A program made the translations under genes and the position numbers. This document shows, one piece after another, positions 57,334 through 64,000 of a DNA stretch of 64,000 bases. Within the stretch, counting starts at the first letter, position 1, and the number at the start of each line of letters is the position of its first letter. The notes beneath the pieces were generated by a model. It made no database searches. It saw only the letters and a list, made by a program, of their open reading frames with translations, and had not been told where the DNA came from. The DNA comes from Globisporangium splendens. Its lineage: Eukaryota; Oomycota; Peronosporomycetes; Pythiales; Pythiaceae. The stretch spans positions 186,001-250,000 of the forward strand of contig VFIW01000055.1 of the NCBI GenBank assembly GCA_006386115.1, in the 5' to 3' direction.

Positions 57334-60300
57334 ATGGTGAGCAAGAGCCTCGAGAAGAACCTCTCGGAGCTCAAAGCTTCGATTCAGAGCGCGAATCTCG
57401 GCAAGAGCAGACGCTCCATGATGCTGAAGCCGAGCGAGTCGAGTCGAAATCTGTCGAGTGAGTCAGTTGCCGGACTTCGAAGTCAATCCAGTCGAAAGGG
57501 ATCGCCGCTTAATGCGGCATTGCCAGTATCTGATGGCGAAAAACTGGCTGCGACAGACGAGAATGGTGCCACTGCCGACACCGCAGTGCTAGTGGACGAC
57601 AAGGGGGTAGCGTCTGACGAAGACGTCGAAGATGTGGAGTCGTCCAAGAACCGCTCACTGCAGCTTCAGGTGGAGATGCTGCGAGGCAAGCTCTCGCGCC
57701 GAAATATGATCATTGAGGTGATTCGGCGCGCGTACTACCATGACGTGATCATCGTCAAGGAAGAATTGCGCCACACCAAGCTGATGGCGAATTCCAAAGA
57801 GCTACCTCAGCAGCAGCACCATGAAGACAGACTCTCGGCCGTTCCATCCGTCGACTTGCGCGATACGCTGCCGCTGTTCGCTCCAGCCGAGACGGTGCTG
57901 CAAGTGCATCCATGCGAAGCTTGCGGCGGACACTTGGAACTCGTCCATGGCGAGGTGCGTACTAATCAGGAATGATGCAGCTAGTTTCGTGTGTAACAAT
58001 GCTTCCATGTGCATATTTTGTTCTCATTTTGCAAAACCAGAGCAAAGAGTTGCAAGCAGCTCGACAAGAAATGGTGAGAGCATCGAAAGGGGAGCAGCAA
58101 ATGAAGAGCGTTGTGCATCGGATGCGCACTGAAGCCAAAGAGCTGGGAGAAGTGAACGAAGCGCTGCAGCAGCGCGTCAAGGCTCTGGTGAAGGAAAACT
58201 CGTACACGCTTGAGCAACTTCAAGCGGCTCGGAAGACGGAACGCGGTCAGAAAACGATGATCGCCAATTTGCGCTCGAAGCTGCAGTTTGCACACGCTAC
58301 TCAGGAGGTGGACCGCTTGGCGGCGGAGTTCAAGGATATCAAGCAGCAGCTCATCCGCTCGAACCACGATCGCGACATCTTTTTTGCGTCTAACAACCAT
58401 CTGAAAGAAGAGTTGGCGGAAGTGACAAAGGCACTGCACCAGGTCAAAGTCGAGAAAGCGCAAATCGAGTCCGACTTTGGGACGACGTGTACGATTTGGC
58501 TTACTTGCTTACCACTCATGATGCTTAGATGAAGCTGATGCTTACAATGTGCTTTGGAATTTGTGCATCTACAGATTACAGGCTCCAGGAAGAGATCAAG
58601 AAGGCAAAGCAGTTTAGCGACGATCTCGCAAGTCATCAAGTGCTGTTGAAGGAAAAGACGACATTGAGCGAGGAACTGCAGCGCTCCTTGGCATCCCTGA
58701 AAGGAGAATTGGTGACAACGCTTCAACGCTTTGAGCAGACCAAGCGGCACCTGGAAGACCAGCTGATCGAGGAAGAACGTGCACGCGAGGAAATGCAGGA
58801 GCAGAATCTCGAGTTTCGAAAGGCGAACAAGAAACTGGTGAAAGAGCTCGAGGCGATTCAAAAAGATCCGTCTAAGCTTGCAGATGGCACGTACCGCGCA
58901 GGCTCGAAGCAGGATGGAGCTGGTGGTGCGCAGCATCCGGGTGGCGTGACAACGGCTGAGCTGAAAGGTATCATGAAAAAGAAGTTTGACGACCTGCGTT
59001 GTCTCTGTGAGTGGTCCCAGATGCGAGAAAACGATTTGCTGGGGCTGCTTGTTCGCCAAGACGCAGCGCGTGCCACCGCAGCAGCAAAGCCCATGCCAGT
59101 TCGGCGCATGCTGAGTCGAATGCCGAGTACTACTGTCATTACGCGATACATTCCCAACGCTGAAGCTGAAATTGCACGAGCGAGCGGAACTGATGGTGGC
59201 AGTAGAGAGAACCAACGAGCTGGCGTCAAGCATGCGAAACACGCCGGCGGACAACAGTTTATTGGAGACAGCGATAGCGACAATGGTGATGGCAGAGATG
59301 CGTTTGAAGAAGAGTATGCCGAGGCAAGTGGCTTGGGGGTCAACGACAAAAGCTTTGAAGCCTATCACCAAGAGGTCCACCGCACGCTGACCGAGATCGA
59401 AGAAGGAAAGGACAAGAACCAGAAGCAGCGGAAGGTTATCGCGGTACGTCGTGTGCATATTGAGCGAGTGAAAATGTCATTGCCATTTCTGTGCTGACAT
59501 GGTTCGTACTCAATGCTTGGGTGTACCTAGGATATGGAGCGGAAGCACCAAGCTCTGGTCAATCGTCTTGAGGAATCGAAACTCACGATTGAAGCACTAA
59601 CTGGAAGGTATGTGCAACCCGCCTCTCTCTCTGCACGAGATTAAGCGCTTGCTAGTCGCTGCCTGTGACTCTGCAGCGTGAATGCACTGAAGATGCGCCT
59701 CAACCAAGATAGCGCCGGAGCAGCCGAGGAGCTTGAGGAGATGATGTGTCGAATCGAGGATGGGAAGCGCGACCAACTGTACGAGACGGAGAAAAGTCGA
59801 GTCTTGAAGGACACGCTGAGGTTCATTTCCGAAAAAGTGTTGGAGTTCAGCGAGAATCAAGCCCTCACGGGTGACATCGACCTGAATTTCCCGAATTTCG
59901 AAGACGATCGCCCAGTTTCCTACGGCGGAGGTATGGATGACAACGACTCGCATCTCATACCCGACTTGTACCGCAAGAAGCAGGAGCTGCGGCAAAGTGG
60001 TCATGGAGAAAGAGATGAAAAAGTTCAGCCAGATGTGCCGAATGCGCTCTGAGATCATCAACCTGGAGATCCGAAAGCTTCGCGATACTTTAGGACGGAA
60101 TCGCGAAGATTTGGACGAAGCAGAAAACAAGATTGACTCGGACCAACTGCATATTCGGATCCTCGACGCAGAGCTCGCCAAGCTTCGGTTGACTGTCGAA
60201 ATGGGGAAAAACAACCTCCAGCGAACCGAGAAAGCACTGGTATGTTGCGAATGGTGGTGACTAATGCTTCATGCTTGCGAATGACTGCCTATTGACATTC

Positions 60301-61348
60301 TTGATTCATGTTTCTTGAAGAAAAAGGCAACAGAGGAGCTACAGGACTCCCAGAACAGATTCGCTGGCCAAGTGCAAGAACTGGAGCTCCAAAAGGCTCA
60401 GCTCACCAATTTGCAAGAAGATCAAAAGATGCTGACGATGGTGCTGTTCGAAAAGACGACGGCGTGGGAAAAGGAGATCAGTGCAAACGACAAGGTATGT
60501 GAGGGTGCTTGGTTTGGAGACTTCCTGTTTTGGTGTATGAATGTCGGGTACGTGACACTTTCCTTGATCTCCTTTGTGCATAGTGCAACCTGAAACTAGC
60601 GACTCTCGAGGCCAATCTGCTGTCGATGACTGCTTCACGCGATTCTCTTCACGCCAAGGTGAGGAAGCATGCCCACTCGTGAGTTGGATCATATGAGTCG
60701 ACGATTAACAGACATGACCTGCTCGCTTTTGCTTGGGTATTTTCTGCATTCAACTAGCTGCAAGACATTGAAGAGCTCGCGGAGTTTCGCCGTCGAACCA
60801 ATCGAAGTGTCGAGATCTCCGCCGTACCAGAGACCACCGAGTCGGACATGCAAACAGATCGATGGAAACCTCATGGGTTGATTCTTCGGCAGCGAAATTG
60901 ACCGGATCGAATACCGCAGCGGTTCTTAGGCAAAGCGTCAGTCATGATCGCGTGTCCTGAACTCAACAAGCTGCCTTCTCCGCGGTCCTCAACTCCGTCT
61001 TAATCGTTGACTTCTATGAATCAAGAGCTTGGAAGTCCGCGTGACTACCCGGCTGCGACAGCATTTGGAAGTGGCCACCCCGCGTTCATGGAGGCAGAGG
61101 AGCATCGACGCAATTTTCTCGAGTTGAATGTGTATCCGTCTGCAAAATCAGGCGGCCGTCAGATCAAAACGAGTCAGGGGAGCATGAGGCCAAAGATACT
61201 TTCAAAGCTGTACCTGTCATCGGATGGGATCTCGCAAAAGTACATCTCGCCATCTCCGCGGCAGGCATTCCAGGATGCAGCGTCGTCGCCTTCTGCTCTG
61301 TTCCAGGGCGTGCAACATCGTGTGAGGCCGTTCACTTCTCTAAACTAA
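57334..61348 (+). CDS. Long coiled-coil protein, unnamed; frame interrupted
   Basis: Exons: 57334-57954, 58041-58488 (donor ambiguous by two bases), 58575-59443, 59531-59607, 59677-60239, 60321-60494, 60584-60658, then 3' exon(s) from about 60760. After a Ser-rich N-terminus, most of the protein is heptad-like coiled coil (for example LQVEMLRGKLSRRNMIIEVI, EALQQRVKALVKENSYTLEQ). A CEACGGHLEL Cys pair lies near residue 195. Exon 59677-60239 has one base too many: removing an A from the AAA at 59994-59996 joins KKQELRQ to VVMEKEMKKF and corrects the splice phase. From 60865 to 61010 the frame breaks again and includes a TAA just before LTSMNQELG. The C-terminal frame 61007-61348 (LGSPRDYPAATAF, SKLYLSSDG) probably belongs to the same protein. 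A cytoskeletal or basal-body role is possible but not shown. Confidence 0.7.
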
Positions 61349-61505
61349 AGTGCATGAATGGGGTTGGCTGTGTGTTATTCTTCGATCTGGTACGGGTCAA
61401 GAAGAGCATTCGGTGTTATGCCAAAAGACTCGACCAACGGTTATCTATAGAAAGCTACGCAACACGCACGACACAAATGGGAGGCAGGAGCTGAGTTGAA
61501 GCACC

Positions 61506-64000
61506 TTACGCGTGAGGGAAAGTCTTCTCAATGAATCGAACTCCTTCGACTTCCAGGCGCGCCAATGCTGGAATGTAAATGTCCGGCGTGGTTGGCGTCA
61601 AGACGCCACGGCTCTGCACAGCATCCTGAAGAATCATCTGCACACCAATAGCCGCCGTCACACCGACAGTCTTTGCCATGACGGTGTCTCCATTTTCGGA
61701 TCCATAGCCAACGTAGGTCGACGTACGCGTTTCCTTTTTGCCGTTGGCGTATTCAACCCCAAACTCGTGGTGCATAATCGCCATATCCCGCTCACCAGGC
61801 TGGTAGGCCAGCTTCTCCATCAACAACGTGCAAAACGTGTCAATCACCGATCCCGAGTTGATCAGCGGCGTCGACGCATCGTACACTCCAAGCCATTGCA
61901 AGAAATGCTGCGCATCGGATTGAAGTTTCACATTCGATGTCTTCGAAAGTTGCTGGATCAATTCTGGCCAGGTGGATGGGATCTTCGTCGAAGGATCCGT
62001 GTCAAAAAGGCCGAAGTTGCGAAGCTGGAAAAGAATATCACAGGTGCCAGCGTACCGAAGCGTTCCACGGAAAATGGTGTGCGCGTCAGGGATACCGTAG
62101 ATATCGGCATACGGAAGCGAATCACGGTTCGGGATTTGCTCGATTGCGAAAGCTGGAAGGAAGTTAACTTTCTCGTTGCTCTTCAGCAAGTCCACTCCTG
62201 GAACGTTAACAATCTTGCCGTTTTTGCGATATTGGGCAGCGTTCAACGCAGCAGTCAGGACACCCCGAGGGCTCCAGCTGAATTTGTATGCAATCGGGTT
62301 GTCCGCAGCCTCAGGAGCTGGGAGACCGCCGCACACCGATGAGAACGACACGATCTTCCCGTCGTGGGATTTCACCTCATCAATCACTTTCATTGCGCTC
62401 ATGTGATCCATACCAGGGTCAAGACCAAGCTCGCAGAGGATCGGAATGCCAGCGTTCTTCGCTTGCTCGTTCAATTTCCGCATTTCCGGAGAAATGTAAC
62501 TCGCTGTTACCAGTGGAGTACGGTGTTGAATGCACAACTGCGCAATGTCAGTGTGCATAGTAGCAGGCAACAGAGAGACCACACAGTCAGCATCAGCACA
62601 CAATTTCTCAAGGTTCTTCTTGTCTCGAACGACATCAACCGTCTCTGGTTTGATGTTTGGACGGGAGAACTTGCGCAGCATTCGGTTCGCTTCGCCTTCC
62701 AATCCAGACACAACGTGGACATCGTTTCCAGCCTCGCGCGAGAGGTACTCCACAAGAGGGGCGGCAACAAGTCCAGCACCCAAGCAAACCACTTTGCGCT
62801 TTTCGTGGGAGGTGACGGTGACGTTGGAAACTGGCGTACGGCCTGCCGCTTCCTTGCGAGTCTTCGAGTAGTTAAGTCCACAGAAGTCGGGGAGCTCAGT
62901 GACTGTAGCGCCTGCGCCTGCAGTCAACTCGGATAGCGCTTTAACCTTGCCGATAATCATGTTCAACTCTTCACGGTCTTCCATGCTGACTTGGATAATG
63001 GCACTCGAGATGCTTTCGCTGGAAGAGTTGACGAAGTTTGGTCGAACTTGGCAGTCAACCAAGTGGAACTGGCCGTTGTGCTCTTCAATCACATTAAGGA
63101 CTTGGTTGATGAGACCTGTGTCGAAGAGGTGACCATCAAGACGCAAGCACGTGCTTCCTGCGAGTTTTTCTTTCTCGACAATGTAGGCGGAGTTCTTGCT
63201 TCGTTCACGCTCAGCGCGCATGCGGTGGATGTATTGGAACTGAGGAGCCAAGACACCGTTGCTGGCAATGCATGCACCCAAGAGTTCCTTCGGAAGCTCT
63301 GATTGGGATTTCAGTGGGACGCGCGCGTCAGTGCCAGAGAGAACCTTGACGTATTCAAGCAGCTTGTCTCCGAACTGCTGACTCGATTCACGAGCAAGCT
63401 CACTTGGCAAAATGTCAACAGACATCATCATCACGCCATCTCCTTCAAGATCGTCCTTCATCTTTTTCTCGTTCACGTCGTACAACGCAAATGGACGTTC
63501 AATCTCGGTTGAGTACTCCAGGAACTCCATACTTCCTCCAATATCGCAAGAGATGTCAGCGATCCCGATCAGCTTCTTGTTGCCGCTGTTGCGCAAATCT
63601 TCCAGCTGTTGACGGGTGATCAATCTCGGGAAACGATCGTCCCAGTACATGCAATTGACGATCATCGATGCATGCGGAGCAATTGTTTCGTGGAAGATAC
63701 CTTCGTACAAGTGTGGGTTTTGGTAGTAATCGTCACGCGATTGCATGTGATTTGGATCGATTGGTCGCACCATGTAGTCGTCTTGTACGACCGTTCCGTA
63801 CAAGATACGGTTGTCGCGTGGGAGGCTCGCAAGCTCGGACGGATCTACCATTTGGTGCGGCATCAACTTGAAGATCTCTTGCGCACCCTTCGACACATTC
63901 CCGTTGCCCGTGAACACGAAAGTCATCGGTGCCAAATCCGATGGCAGACCATCAGCCTTGATCTTCTTACCGGCGTGCTCAACCGCTTCTTTAGCGCGCT
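61506..64000 (-). CDS. AASS: Bifunctional lysine-ketoglutarate reductase / saccharopine dehydrogenase, 5' end beyond window
   Basis: An uninterrupted frame of more than 830 residues ends at 61506 and stays open to the right edge, so the N-terminal part is missing. The first ~370 visible residues match the reductase half (VFTGNGNVSKGAQEIF, GIADISCDIGGSMEFL, PFALYDVN). From about residue 385 the dehydrogenase half begins (RKVVCLGAGLVAAPLVEYLS) and continues through LVTASYISPEM, CELGLDPGMDHMSAM, SSVCGGLPAPEA, YKFSWSPRG and VMAKTVGVTAAIGV to the end. The fused enzyme condenses lysine with 2-oxoglutarate to saccharopine and then oxidises it to glutamate and aminoadipate semialdehyde. In animals and plants this is the first stage of lysine catabolism (mitochondrial in animals). 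A second, dehydrogenase-only copy lies 7 kb upstream on the window. Confidence 0.95.
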   Translation of the reverse strand, partial: RAKEAVEHAGKKIKADGLPSDLAPMTFVFTGNGNVSKGAQEIFKLMPHQMVDPSELASLPRDNRILYGTVVQDDYMVRPIDPNHMQSRDDYYQNPHLYEGIFHETIAPHASMIVNCMYWDDRFPRLITRQQLEDLRNSGNKKLIGIADISCDIGGSMEFLEYSTEIERPFALYDVNEKKMKDDLEGDGVMMMSVDILPSELARESSQQFGDKLLEYVKVLSGTDARVPLKSQSELPKELLGACIASNGVLAPQFQYIHRMRAERERSKNSAYIVEKEKLAGSTCLRLDGHLFDTGLINQVLNVIEEHNGQFHLVDCQVRPNFVNSSSESISSAIIQVSMEDREELNMIIGKVKALSELTAGAGATVTELPDFCGLNYSKTRKEAAGRTPVSNVTVTSHEKRKVVCLGAGLVAAPLVEYLSREAGNDVHVVSGLEGEANRMLRKFSRPNIKPETVDVVRDKKNLEKLCADADCVVSLLPATMHTDIAQLCIQHRTPLVTASYISPEMRKLNEQAKNAGIPILCELGLDPGMDHMSAMKVIDEVKSHDGKIVSFSSVCGGLPAPEAADNPIAYKFSWSPRGVLTAALNAAQYRKNGKIVNVPGVDLLKSNEKVNFLPAFAIEQIPNRDSLPYADIYGIPDAHTIFRGTLRYAGTCDILFQLRNFGLFDTDPSTKIPSTWPELIQQLSKTSNVKLQSDAQHFLQWLGVYDASTPLINSGSVIDTFCTLLMEKLAYQPGERDMAIMHHEFGVEYANGKKETRTSTYVGYGSENGDTVMAKTVGVTAAIGVQMILQDAVQSRGVLTPTTPDIYIPALARLEVEGVRFIEKTFPHA

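Noticed and set aside
1..64000. tRNA, rRNA, CRISPR, insertion sequences or a bacterial operon
   Set aside because: No cloverleaf-like genes, rRNA blocks or repeat-spacer arrays were seen by eye; the introns and gene families show eukaryotic nuclear DNA.

Overview
The window looks like nuclear DNA of an oomycete (stramenopile water mould). It is gene-dense, with short introns of about 55-100 bases. Donors are mostly GTACG/GTAAG/GTGAG, acceptors are YAG, and branch points resemble CTAAC (a perfect TACTAAC lies at 37708). The gene content is eukaryotic: an importin-alpha exporter, separase, a CEP120-like centriole protein, an ALC1/CHD1L remodeler and a fused lysine-ketoglutarate reductase/saccharopine dehydrogenase. 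The lineage call is inferred from gene content and intron style only. Exon joins were made by hand from splice signals, reading phase and protein continuity.

Layout. 1-12 kb: a PDZ protein (-), a BTB-ankyrin-FYVE protein like Rabankyrin-5 (-), exportin-2/CSE1 (+) and amidophosphoribosyltransferase, the first enzyme of purine synthesis (-). 12-27 kb: a very long protein with tandem cyclic-nucleotide-binding domains (+), converging on a coiled-coil protein with a QRICH2/DUF4795-like C-terminus (-). Then a secreted Calx-beta/TNFR-type cysteine-rich protein (+) and an armadillo-like/methyltransferase fusion (-). 27-40 kb: an eleven-exon separase gene (-), phosphopantothenoylcysteine decarboxylase of CoA synthesis (+), mitochondrial octanoyltransferase of lipoate synthesis (-) and an ALC1-type SNF2-macro remodeler (+). 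40-51 kb: an auxilin-type J-domain coiled-coil protein (+), a CEP120-like protein (-) and a hAT-transposase-derived gene (-). 51-64 kb: a 1.6-kb spacer with a GA microsatellite and an inverted repeat, a stand-alone saccharopine dehydrogenase (-), a nuclear-looking acidic protein with a Cys/His cluster (+), a long coiled-coil protein (+) and the bifunctional lysine-catabolic enzyme (-), cut by the right edge.

Genes mostly sit in divergent or convergent pairs with small gaps (36-54 bases in several convergent pairs, about 170-460 bases in the shorter divergent ones). Functions fall into housekeeping metabolism (purine, CoA, lipoate, lysine), chromosome and centriole or cilium biology (separase, ALC1, CEP120, possible axonemal protein), trafficking (Rabankyrin, CSE1, J-protein) and signalling (cNMP protein).

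Four genes are broken by single-base shifts, nearly all at short homopolymer runs: the cNMP protein, the Calx-beta protein, the armadillo-methyltransferase and the 57-61 kb coiled-coil gene. Correcting one base restores both protein similarity and splice phase, so I favour assembly error over pseudogenes, except that the cNMP gene also carries an in-frame stop. The most interesting biology is a SAP-like DNA-binding motif inside separase, the seven-fold cNMP array, the armadillo-methyltransferase fusion, the domesticated-looking hAT gene and the tandem saccharopine dehydrogenase pair.
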